A stretch of DNA of 12,054 nucleotides, from the NCBI GenBank assembly GCA_022452125.1, contig JAKURJ010000046.1, forward strand, positions 1-12,054, given 5' to 3'. Below are positions 5,128 to 12,054 of the stretch, in pieces. The first letter of the stretch is position 1; each line of letters starts with the position of its first letter. This DNA is from Candidatus Poseidoniaceae archaeon. Lineage in GTDB: Archaea; Thermoplasmatota; Poseidoniia; Poseidoniales; Poseidoniaceae. A program made the translations under genes and the position numbers. The notes below the pieces were generated by a model. That model had not been told where the DNA came from. It did not search any database and saw nothing but the letters and a program-made list of their open reading frames with translations.

Positions 5128-7157
5128 CAGTCTTCACCACCATAGACCGAGTCAATGATGTTGTCTGTGGTAAGATTCGGTAAAGTAACTTCAAGTTTAG
5201 GATTCAAATCCATTGCTCGTTTGATTGCAAAAATAGCACCCTCATTCCTAGCCCATGCTCGACGTGTGATGCCGTTGTTTACATCCCAGTCTAGCATTGA
5301 GAGAAGTTTCCTTTCGCTTTCAGCGGAGCCATCAATCAGCAACCCAAAACCACCGTTGATAACTTCGCCCCAACCTACTCCGCCCCCATTGTGTAGACTA
5401 ATCCAAGTCGCACCACGGAATGAATCTCCAACGAAATTGTGAACAGCCATGTCTGCAGTAAACATGGAACCGTCTGAAATGTTTGCAGTTTCTCTGAATG
5501 GTGAATCAGTACCTGCAACATCGTGATGGTCCCTTCCTAGAACAATAGGTGCCGAGATTTCACCACTAGAAATCGCATCGTTGAAAGCTTTGGCAATGGC
5601 TTTCCGACCTTCTGTATCGGCGTATAGTATCCTTGCCTGGCTCCCTACTACCATCTTATTTTCTTCAGCTTGCTCTATCCATCGAATGTTATCTCGCATT
5701 TGTTGTTGAATTTCAGGAGGTGATGATGCTGCCATATTCTCCAATACGGAAAGAGCGATCTTATCAGATTTCACGAGGTCGCTATGTTCTCCTGATGTGC
5801 AAACCCATCTGAACGGCCCGAAACCGAAGTCAAAGCACATAGGGCCCATTATGTCTTCAACATAACTAGGGTAACGGAATTTTGTTCCATCTTTGTTCAT
5901 TACATCTGCGCCTGCTCTGGAGGCTTCTAGTAAGAATGCATTACCATAGTCCCAGAAATAAGCACCATTATCCACTAGAGAATTAACTGCTGAAGCATGT
6001 CTCCGTAATGTTTCTTGAACCTCGCTGCGGAATCCTTCAGGATTAGATGACATCATCTCTTTAGCTTCTTCAAACGTCAAAGTAACAGGGTAGTATCCAC
6101 CCTGCCAAGGGTTATGCAAACTAGTCTGGTCTGACAAGAGGTCAACATTCACGTTTCTTTCCACCATCCTTTCAAGTAATTCTACAATGTTACCGATATG
6201 TCCGATGGATGTGGCTTTACCTGCTGTTTTTGCTTGAATCATACGGTCGATAGCATCGTCAGTTGAATCAGCAATTTCAGATAGCCAACCTTGCTCATGT
6301 CGTTTCTTAGCAGCATGAGGGTTAATTTCGCTAACGATACAAGCAGCCCCAGCAATAACAGCGGCTTTAGCCTGCGCTCCACTCATTCCTCCCAAGCCCG
6401 ATGTAATGAATGTAATACCGGATAATGAATCACCTGCTCCGCAGAACATTCTGGCTGCATTTAAGATGGTAATCGTTGTACCGTGAACAATACCCTGTGG
6501 ACCGATGTACATGTACGAGCCTGCTGTCATTTGCCCATATTGACTAACTCCCAAAGCATTCATCCTATCGTAATCGTCTTGACTGGAATAATTTGGAATA
6601 ACCATTCCATTAGTGACAACAACTCGAGGTGCGTCTATGCTAGAAGGAAATAGTCCTAGAGGGTGCCCCGAGTACATCACCAATGTTTGGTCATCTTCCA
6701 TTTCACAAAGATACTTCATAACTAAGCGGTACTGCGCCCAATTTTGGAATACAGCACCATTTCCTCCATAGGTAATCAGTTCGTGAGGAAATTGTGCAAC
6801 AGCTTTGTCTAGATTATTATGAATCATTAGCATTATGGATGCAGCCTGCATAGATTTTGTAGGATACGATTGAATTGGATAAGCCTTCATCTCATATTCA
6901 GTTGGGCGATATCTCATCATCCAAATGCGACCATACTCATCGAGTTCTTTAGCGAACTCAGGCGCTAATTTATCATGTAAATGTGGAGAAAAATATCGAA
7001 GGGCATTTTTCAGAGCCAACCTTTTTTCTGAAATTGAAAGAATCTGCCTGCGTTTTGGAGCGTGATCGACATCATCTGAAATGCCCGGATGAGGGGGCAA
7101 ATCATACGGTATGCCTTCGCCTACATGGGCGCGCATAGCATCAATCCCTCTTGCCAT
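5127..7157 (-). CDS. hutU: urocanate hydratase, long (animal-like) form
   Basis: The enzyme adds water to urocanate to give 4-imidazolone-5-propionate, using tightly bound NAD+ as an electrophile. The start at 7157 (MARGIDAM) gives 676 residues, against about 550-560 for typical bacterial HutU. The length and N-terminal region (ALRYF, EYGRIWMMR, AYPIQSYPT) match the long class that includes vertebrate UROC1. Visible motifs: VTYGGNG-type segment (129-134), YSGHPLGLFPSS (172-182 region), NAD site GLGGMSGAQ (254-262), SDQTS-HNP, the active-site Cys453 in FRWVCTSG, RDHHD-GTDSPFRET, and LHNGGGVGWGEVINGG. The frame is open to an ATG at 7256, but that adds a hydrophobic stretch absent from the family and overlaps the divergent gene. 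An AATATT box 29-34 bases before 7157 supports the shorter start. It is coupled to hutH by a TGATG overlap. Confidence 0.95.
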   Translation of the reverse strand: MARGIDAMRAHVGEGIPYDLPPHPGISDDVDHAPKRRQILSISEKRLALKNALRYFSPHLHDKLAPEFAKELDEYGRIWMMRYRPTEYEMKAYPIQSYPTKSMQAASIMLMIHNNLDKAVAQFPHELITYGGNGAVFQNWAQYRLVMKYLCEMEDDQTLVMYSGHPLGLFPSSIDAPRVVVTNGMVIPNYSSQDDYDRMNALGVSQYGQMTAGSYMYIGPQGIVHGTTITILNAARMFCGAGDSLSGITFITSGLGGMSGAQAKAAVIAGAACIVSEINPHAAKKRHEQGWLSEIADSTDDAIDRMIQAKTAGKATSIGHIGNIVELLERMVERNVNVDLLSDQTSLHNPWQGGYYPVTLTFEEAKEMMSSNPEGFRSEVQETLRRHASAVNSLVDNGAYFWDYGNAFLLEASRAGADVMNKDGTKFRYPSYVEDIMGPMCFDFGFGPFRWVCTSGEHSDLVKSDKIALSVLENMAASSPPEIQQQMRDNIRWIEQAEENKMVVGSQARILYADTEGRKAIAKAFNDAISSGEISAPIVLGRDHHDVAGTDSPFRETANISDGSMFTADMAVHNFVGDSFRGATWISLHNGGGVGWGEVINGGFGLLIDGSAESERKLLSMLDWDVNNGITRRAWARNEGAIFAIKRAMDLNPKLEVTLPNLTTDNIIDSVYGGED

Positions 7158-7179
7158 GAATGACGCAGTAATCAGCGCC

Positions 7180-7198
7180 TTATTGAATATTGTAATAA
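7180..7198. promoter_or_regulatory. AT-rich symmetric element in the hutU / peptidase divergent promoter
   Basis: TTATT (7180-7184) and AATAA (7194-7198) are inverted arms around an AATATT core. On the minus strand the AATATT (7191-7186) is about 29 bases before the hutU ATG, the right place for a TATA box giving a leaderless mRNA. On the plus strand TTGTAATAAT could place a start about 14 bases before the peptidase ATG. It may also be an operator for both genes. Confidence 0.35.
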
Positions 7199-7235
7199 TC
7201 GTCAGTGCTATGAGTGTCAACTTGTACGGCCTGCT

Positions 7236-9101
7236 ATGGAGGAGGAAGTGTATCATGCTGAGTTGGCAAACGCGAGGCGTGATACCAAGATTCTAAACGG
7301 TGTAGCAGGTGTTACTATTGCTGTCGCCATAGTTTTCTTATTTCTCGGAATCACTTTGGGCGAGGTTGTCAAATCGGACGAAGCTCCGGGAATGGACCGC
7401 GGCGTCCGTGTCCCTGTATGGGAAAGGGGTGGCCAAGATTACATTACCAATTTAACAAACGGTTTTGTCTTAGAAACTGGAGATTATGAGGTTTTAGAAA
7501 CTGAAAACGAATGGAACTCGACGCATGTATTCGTCGAATACGAATTGCCGTTAGAAGAGGGCGGAGCCGCCCCTAATGGCCTGATTTCTTTGGCATACTG
7601 GTTACCCAAAGTCCCAGAAGGCACCAAAGTTCCAGTAATTGCAGAATTTGGCCCATATTTCCAAGAGCCGAGTGTGCAAACTCCAACTATTGAAGTACCT
7701 GGCAGTTGGCTTGGCGAGATGATAATTGATCAAATCTTACCACATGGTTATGCTTTTGCACAGGTTTCGGTAACTGGAACAGGTCGTTCTAACCACTGCA
7801 TGGATTTGATGGGGACTGCTGAGCAATTAGGAAATGACGCTGCGGTCACATGGCTGGGAAGTCAAGATTGGTCGAACGGAAATGTTGCAATGATTGGTAA
7901 ATCCTATGACGGTTCAACTCCATGGCAAGCTGCTATGTTTGGAAATGAACACTTGAAGACAATTGTTCCAATTTCCGGACTTATTGGAGTTAAAGAACTA
8001 ATGTGGAAAAATGGCTCCTCAGAAGCTCGTGCTCCAATAATGCACAATGGTGTTTATGGCTCATATGGAGTGGACGGGGATGAAGAGGACTACCAAAATT
8101 TGTGTCCAGATTACATTATCGGCCCAGGGACTGGAGTGGGTGCTTGGGCTTGGGGAGGCGAAGCAGCCGGAGAATACTGGGCAGAGAGGTACTTCTTGGA
8201 TAGAGTTCTTGACAACTATGGCGGTTCAGTCTACTTGATTCAAGGTATGCACGATTGGAATGTTGACCCCCATATGGCTGTTCCAACGATAAATATGCTA
8301 AAGGATAGAGGAATCGAGGCTAAGGGTCTATTTGGACAGTGGGACCACGACTACCCAGACAGGACCATTCAATTGTATGAACGCTCTGATTTAGGAGGCA
8401 GAGGTGGAGAAGCTTTCCCGGAAATGGTTAGATTAGATTGGATGCAAGACTTGCTAGAATGGTTTGATTGGTATCTAAAGGGTGATGGCTGGCAGCCTGA
8501 ACTGCATGTTGAAATCCAATCTAATCAAGGCGATTGGCGCATTGAAGAACGTTATCCTGCTGCAGACACCACTGAGGTTGTATTGACGCTCGGTACTGAT
8601 TTGGAAAGGATTTCAGGTGGTTCAAATGTACTTCCAGATGCTTCTACAGGCCCTGTTTACGAAAGCGCACCATTGGAATCTGATATGTTCATCCAGGGGC
8701 TGCCAAGATTACACGTAGAAGTGTCAACATCAACCGTTGGCGGTCAACTTTACGCATTATTGGAAGATTGTGACGGTAGCGATTGTATACACATTGGTCA
8801 TGCAATCATGGATTTGCGTTATCACGAAGGAGGAGATGATTTATCCTCAACTTGGACTCCAGTTATCGGGACAATAACCGCTATGATGGAGTTCATTGCG
8901 ATGGATGCTGAAGTTTACGCAGGACACACGATTAGATTGACCCTGTTGTCTACTGGAGAAGACTATCTACCTGCGTCGACATCATCAATAGTTACAATCC
9001 AGGAAGGAGAAGGCAGTACTTTACAATTAGACACATACGATCCTTCTGACAAGTTAATTTGGGTGCCACCAGTTTGTACTCATGAATTGTGTGTTGCTTG
9101 A
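7236..9101 (+). CDS. membrane-anchored S15 / CocE-type X-Pro dipeptidyl-peptidase-like hydrolase
   Basis: This protein has 621 residues. A short basic N-terminus (R14, R15, K18) and one hydrophobic segment (about 19-43) make an N-in anchor, leaving an alpha/beta hydrolase domain outside. The nucleophile is probably S223 in GKSYDGSTPWQAA, which fits the GxSYxG elbow. D340 in GMHDWNV resembles the Asp motif of PepX, and H371 in GQWDHDYP completes a triad. Residues about 430-600 look like the beta-sandwich C-terminal domain of this superfamily. NxS/T sites at N72, N94 and N259 allow N-glycosylation, expected for an exported archaeal protein. Family members cleave X-Pro dipeptides or acyl esters; the HDWNV motif leans to peptidase, but substrate cannot be read from sequence. 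GGAGGAGG lies inside the ORF after the ATG and is coding. The tail overlaps the MFS gene by 22 bases. Confidence 0.87.
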   Translation: MEEEVYHAELANARRDTKILNGVAGVTIAVAIVFLFLGITLGEVVKSDEAPGMDRGVRVPVWERGGQDYITNLTNGFVLETGDYEVLETENEWNSTHVFVEYELPLEEGGAAPNGLISLAYWLPKVPEGTKVPVIAEFGPYFQEPSVQTPTIEVPGSWLGEMIIDQILPHGYAFAQVSVTGTGRSNHCMDLMGTAEQLGNDAAVTWLGSQDWSNGNVAMIGKSYDGSTPWQAAMFGNEHLKTIVPISGLIGVKELMWKNGSSEARAPIMHNGVYGSYGVDGDEEDYQNLCPDYIIGPGTGVGAWAWGGEAAGEYWAERYFLDRVLDNYGGSVYLIQGMHDWNVDPHMAVPTINMLKDRGIEAKGLFGQWDHDYPDRTIQLYERSDLGGRGGEAFPEMVRLDWMQDLLEWFDWYLKGDGWQPELHVEIQSNQGDWRIEERYPAADTTEVVLTLGTDLERISGGSNVLPDASTGPVYESAPLESDMFIQGLPRLHVEVSTSTVGGQLYALLEDCDGSDCIHIGHAIMDLRYHEGGDDLSSTWTPVIGTITAMMEFIAMDAEVYAGHTIRLTLLSTGEDYLPASTSSIVTIQEGEGSTLQLDTYDPSDKLIWVPPVCTHELCVA

Positions 9102-10327
9102 GTATCTGGGCGCCAGAGTGTAAATATAATTCCACAAACAATCATTAGTAGCGAAAACGAAATGAAACCCGTTTTCAAACTTAGATTGTGGTACTCAACC
9201 AAAAATCCTGCAGTAGTAGTTGATATTGCTGCGGACGTACCTAGAATCAACATGTCCATGGAAAAAACTCTTCCTCGAACTTCATCTTCAACCAAGCTTT
9301 GCGTCAAAACCGTAGAAAGTACCCAGTTTCCACCGCTAGCAGAATGTGAGATTATTATCAGTGCAACGGTGAGTGGTAAATAATAATCCAGAGTTAATCC
9401 GACAAATAGGTAGAATATTCCACTAATCGAAACTAGTATGCCTATCAAAGATGGCCACTTATTTTTGTCTTTGAATACAGATCTAGCGATAAGCGGACCT
9501 ATGCCTGTGCCAATTCCCCTTGCAAAGAAGAATAAACCGAATCCAAATGCTGCGCCATATCCGGTTATATCAGCGCCTGCAAGTACCAAGAATACTCCCG
9601 CTAGACCAGCTCCCGCTAGGTTCCAGGAACTTTTTGCAAAAACGATACGCAGCAGTTTTTTGTCAGAATATATTCGCTTCCAGCCAATCACAATATTGGA
9701 AAGCGCTGTTTTGAATATCGGCCCTTTCATGCTGTCATCTACCTTTTGTTCAATAACTAACGGAATGAGAATAATCGATGATAATAAAAATGTCAGAGAA
9801 TCAATAATGAAGGCAGCATCTGTTCCCCACTCGCTGACAACAACTCCTCCTAACATTGCCCCAAGACATAATGCTGTAGACCAAGATGCACTACCGATTG
9901 CATTTGCTGTAATCAGGTCATCCTCATCAACAATATTTGGTACCGCGGCACGTTCTGCTGTTACGTATACTCCGTGCAAGAGCATCATTATTCCTGAGAC
10001 TGTAATCAGCCACCACATGTCTTCTGGTCCATCGACTAAAATGAATGATAATGCCAGACCTATTTGGATAATATTGGACCAAAACATCAGGCTCTTCCGA
10101 TTTAACCGGTCGGCTAGTAGTCCGTTTATTGGTTGAGATAGACCGAATAATAGCATCCTGACAGAAAATAGTATTCCTAGCAAAAATTCAGAACCCGAAT
10201 ATTGTAAAATTAAGAAGAATAATGCAATTGTGTTGAACCATTCACCGAGGAGAGAAATTACCGTAGCAGCCCACAATCTTCGATATTTAGGATTGCTAGA
10301 GAAAAATTCGATGTAGCCTTTTGTCAA
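9080..10327 (-). CDS. MFS transporter, MFS_3 / EntS-like exporter type
   Basis: This 415-residue protein has about 11-12 hydrophobic segments and belongs in the cytoplasmic membrane. The N-terminal pattern YRRLWAATVISLLGEWFNTIA, motif A GLLADRLNRKSLM (69-81), RAAVPNIVDEDDLITANA (126-143) and the second-half counterpart EDEVRGRVFSMD (347-358) are typical of MFS_3 proteins, which usually export small molecules such as siderophores or drugs by proton exchange. The substrate here is unknown. The start is TTG at 10327: a strong GGAGGA lies 6 bases upstream, and the next in-frame Met falls past the first helix. The gene starts 2 bases after the stop of the molybdopterin oxidoreductase, so the two are in one operon and probably coupled. 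Whether transport relates to the oxidoreductase is unknown. The final residues overlap the peptidase gene tail to tail. Confidence 0.85.
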   Translation of the reverse strand: MTKGYIEFFSSNPKYRRLWAATVISLLGEWFNTIALFFLILQYSGSEFLLGILFSVRMLLFGLSQPINGLLADRLNRKSLMFWSNIIQIGLALSFILVDGPEDMWWLITVSGIMMLLHGVYVTAERAAVPNIVDEDDLITANAIGSASWSTALCLGAMLGGVVVSEWGTDAAFIIDSLTFLLSSIILIPLVIEQKVDDSMKGPIFKTALSNIVIGWKRIYSDKKLLRIVFAKSSWNLAGAGLAGVFLVLAGADITGYGAAFGFGLFFFARGIGTGIGPLIARSVFKDKNKWPSLIGILVSISGIFYLFVGLTLDYYLPLTVALIIISHSASGGNWVLSTVLTQSLVEDEVRGRVFSMDMLILGTSAAISTTTAGFLVEYHNLSLKTGFISFSLLMIVCGIIFTLWRPDTQATHNS

Positions 10328-10329
10328 AT

Positions 10330-12054
10330 CTATTCCTCCTCGAGAACTTCCATGCCTGGCTCGAGGAGGCTACAAACAATCCACTTCGAAGTGGGGGTAT
10401 TTGATTTGGCAGCTGTTGAATCTAGAGGCACTAGTACGTTAGCTTCTGGGAAATATGTTGCAACATTGCCACTAGGAATGTCATAAGCGATGACTTGCCA
10501 GCCATCACTTCTCCTATCTTCTCCATTATGATGCGAGACGATATCGACAATATGTCTTGATTTCCACCCTCGTTGAATCATGTCATTGGCATTCATCAAT
10601 ACAACTCTCCTGTTTCCATGGATGCCTCTATACCTGTCGTGCAAATCATAAATGGTTGTATTGTATTGGTCGTGTGAACGAATGGTCATCATCACAAATT
10701 TATCTTGATCTACAGCAACGTCTGGCAAAGAGTGAGAAATGAAATTGGCTTTACCATTAATTGTATTGAAAGTTCTACTATCTCTGGGTGGATTAGGAAG
10801 ATAGAATCCATTTGGACTCCGAACTCTTTCATTGTAATCTTCGAAGCCTGAAAGCGCCTCACTCATCAAGTCGCGAATTAGGTCATAATTCTCAACTAGG
10901 GCCATCCAATCTCTCCCATCCTGTAGCACTGCAGAAGCAAGACTTGCAACTATCCATGGCTCACTGCGTAAATGAGTGCTAGCAGGTTTGAGACCACCCT
11001 GGGACGTATGAACTACCCCCATAGAATTCTCGACCGTGACAAATTGCTCACCTGATGGCTGTTCATCGACTTCAGTCCTGCCTAGACATGGTAAAATCAA
11101 CGCAGTTTCTCCGGTCACTAGGTGAGAGCGATTCAATTTTGTAGAAACCTGAACAGTCAACTTGACTTTGTTGAGTCCTTGAGCCGTAGTTTCGGTATCT
11201 GGAGTTGCTGAAATGAAGTTGCCACCCATGCAGAAGAATAGGTCAACATCGCCAGCATTCATTTGCTTTATCGCTTCAACCACATCGACTCCGTGTTCTC
11301 TAGGACTAGTTATTCCACAGGCTTTGTCCAACCTCTGCAAAAACGCTTCACTAGGGCGTTCCCATATCCCTACAGTACGGTCGCCCTGAACATTCGAATG
11401 TCCTCGGACCGGACACAGTCCAGCGCCAGTCTTTCCAATATGTCCACCCATTAACATCAAATTAGTAACTTCTTGAATTACAGCAACACCGTTTCTATGC
11501 TGCGTAAGCCCCATTGCCCAACATGCTATGCTCGCTTTGGATTTAGCTAACATTCTTCCAGCGGTTTCGATTTGGAATCGAGTTATTCCAGAATCAACTT
11601 CTATTTGTTCCCAAGTGGTTGACCTAACATTGTTGACCATCTTGTCAAAGCCAGAAGTGTGCTGCTTGACGAATTCATGATCAATGGCATCTAGTTCTAA
11701 TTGTACTTTCATCAAACCGTGCATTAAAGCAGCATCCCCTCCAATCTTTACCTGCATGTGCATGTCTGCTAAGGCTTCGCTACCAAATGATAATTTCATG
11801 TAATCCTGTGGATGCTTGAACCGAACTAGCCCCGTTTCAGGGAGTGGGTTAACGTGGATGATTTTCGCACCGTTGCTCTTTGCGTCCCTAAGTGCTGTGA
11901 GCATACGCGGATGGTTAGTTCCAGGATTTTGGCCAATGACTAGTATGGCATCTGCATGATTGAACTCATCCAATGTTACAGTTCCCTTACCGATACCTAT
12001 TGCTTCTCCGAGACCTCTTCCGCTCGACTCATGACACATATTCGAGCAATCGGG
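10330..12054 (-). CDS. molybdopterin oxidoreductase, YdeP / FdhF-like alpha subunit (partial)
   Basis: The C-terminal 574 residues are present; the frame stays open to the right edge, so the first Met in it (12039) is internal. Family members are about 750 residues, so roughly 170-190 are missing. The fragment opens PDCSNMCHESSGRG. By alignment with FdhH, the Cys of MCHESS (residue 7) stands where Sec140 binds molybdenum. Then come ILVIGQNPGTNHPR and IIHVNPLPETGL (cofactor-binding Rossmann-like part), HRNGVAVIQEVTNLMLMGGHIGKTGAGLCPVRGHSNVQGDRT, and a C-terminal molybdopterin-binding domain with MTIRSHDQYNTTIY and DRYRGI-GNRRVVLM. These fit the YdeP-type formate-dehydrogenase-like group, whose substrate is mostly unsettled; in E. 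coli YdeP is linked to acid resistance. It could oxidise formate or act on another small molecule. The MFS gene follows after 2 bases. Confidence 0.88.
   Translation of the reverse strand, partial: PDCSNMCHESSGRGLGEAIGIGKGTVTLDEFNHADAILVIGQNPGTNHPRMLTALRDAKSNGAKIIHVNPLPETGLVRFKHPQDYMKLSFGSEALADMHMQVKIGGDAALMHGLMKVQLELDAIDHEFVKQHTSGFDKMVNNVRSTTWEQIEVDSGITRFQIETAGRMLAKSKASIACWAMGLTQHRNGVAVIQEVTNLMLMGGHIGKTGAGLCPVRGHSNVQGDRTVGIWERPSEAFLQRLDKACGITSPREHGVDVVEAIKQMNAGDVDLFFCMGGNFISATPDTETTAQGLNKVKLTVQVSTKLNRSHLVTGETALILPCLGRTEVDEQPSGEQFVTVENSMGVVHTSQGGLKPASTHLRSEPWIVASLASAVLQDGRDWMALVENYDLIRDLMSEALSGFEDYNERVRSPNGFYLPNPPRDSRTFNTINGKANFISHSLPDVAVDQDKFVMMTIRSHDQYNTTIYDLHDRYRGIHGNRRVVLMNANDMIQRGWKSRHIVDIVSHHNGEDRRSDGWQVIAYDIPSGNVATYFPEANVLVPLDSTAAKSNTPTSKWIVCSLLEPGMEVLEEE
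10334..10339 (-). promoter_or_regulatory. Shine-Dalgarno site that sets the TTG start of the MFS gene
   Basis: The minus strand reads GGAGGA, then six bases, then TTG. The site lies within the last Glu codons of the oxidoreductase (ending LEEE then TAG). It is the clearest ribosome site in the window; most other genes here lack one, as expected when a gene is internal to an operon rather than first. Confidence 0.6.

Noticed and set aside
12037..12039. ATG at 12039 as the start of the molybdopterin oxidoreductase
   Set aside because: The frame is open beyond it to the edge and already encodes the family motif CSNMCHESSG; this Met is internal.

Overview
The window looks archaeal, most likely Marine Group II / Poseidoniia or a related Thermoplasmatota. 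This is an inference from gene content: a DUF5679 mini-protein, a DUF835 protein, several short zinc-ribbon proteins with long acidic tails, TATA-like boxes about 25-30 nt from starts, genes without Shine-Dalgarno sites, and very tight packing with tail-to-tail gene overlaps. No 16S or other decisive marker is present. There is no mobile element, no CRISPR array, and no gene-free stretch longer than about 110 bases.

Layout, left to right. Bases 1-107 hold a G-rich tract. Next come a 50-residue DUF5679 zinc-binding protein (+) and tRNA-Val(GAC) (+) with its own TATA box. A minus-strand pair follows, read right to left: a 608-residue membrane protein (two zinc ribbons, acidic linker, two EF-hands, two membrane helices, poly-Asp, small C-terminal domain), then a 117-residue zinc-ribbon protein. 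Divergent from that pair is a DUF835 protein (+). It meets tail to tail a coupled minus-strand pair, hutU-hutH, the first two steps of histidine breakdown. The urocanase is the long, animal-like form (about 676 aa). Divergent from hutU across 78 bases is a membrane-anchored S15/CocE-type peptidase or esterase (+), which overlaps the tail of an MFS transporter (-). The MFS gene is coupled to an upstream molybdopterin oxidoreductase of the YdeP/FdhF-like type (-), which runs off the right edge.

How the genes may work together: the external peptidase and the hut genes suit an organism living on peptides and amino acids, with histidine going to urocanate and then to imidazolone propionate. hutI and the later steps are not in the window. 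The least explained item is the EF-hand / zinc-ribbon / two-helix protein. Its architecture suggests calcium-responsive sensing or scaffolding at the membrane, and it shares a divergent promoter region with the DUF835 gene and an operon with a small protein whose zinc ribbon has the same spacing.
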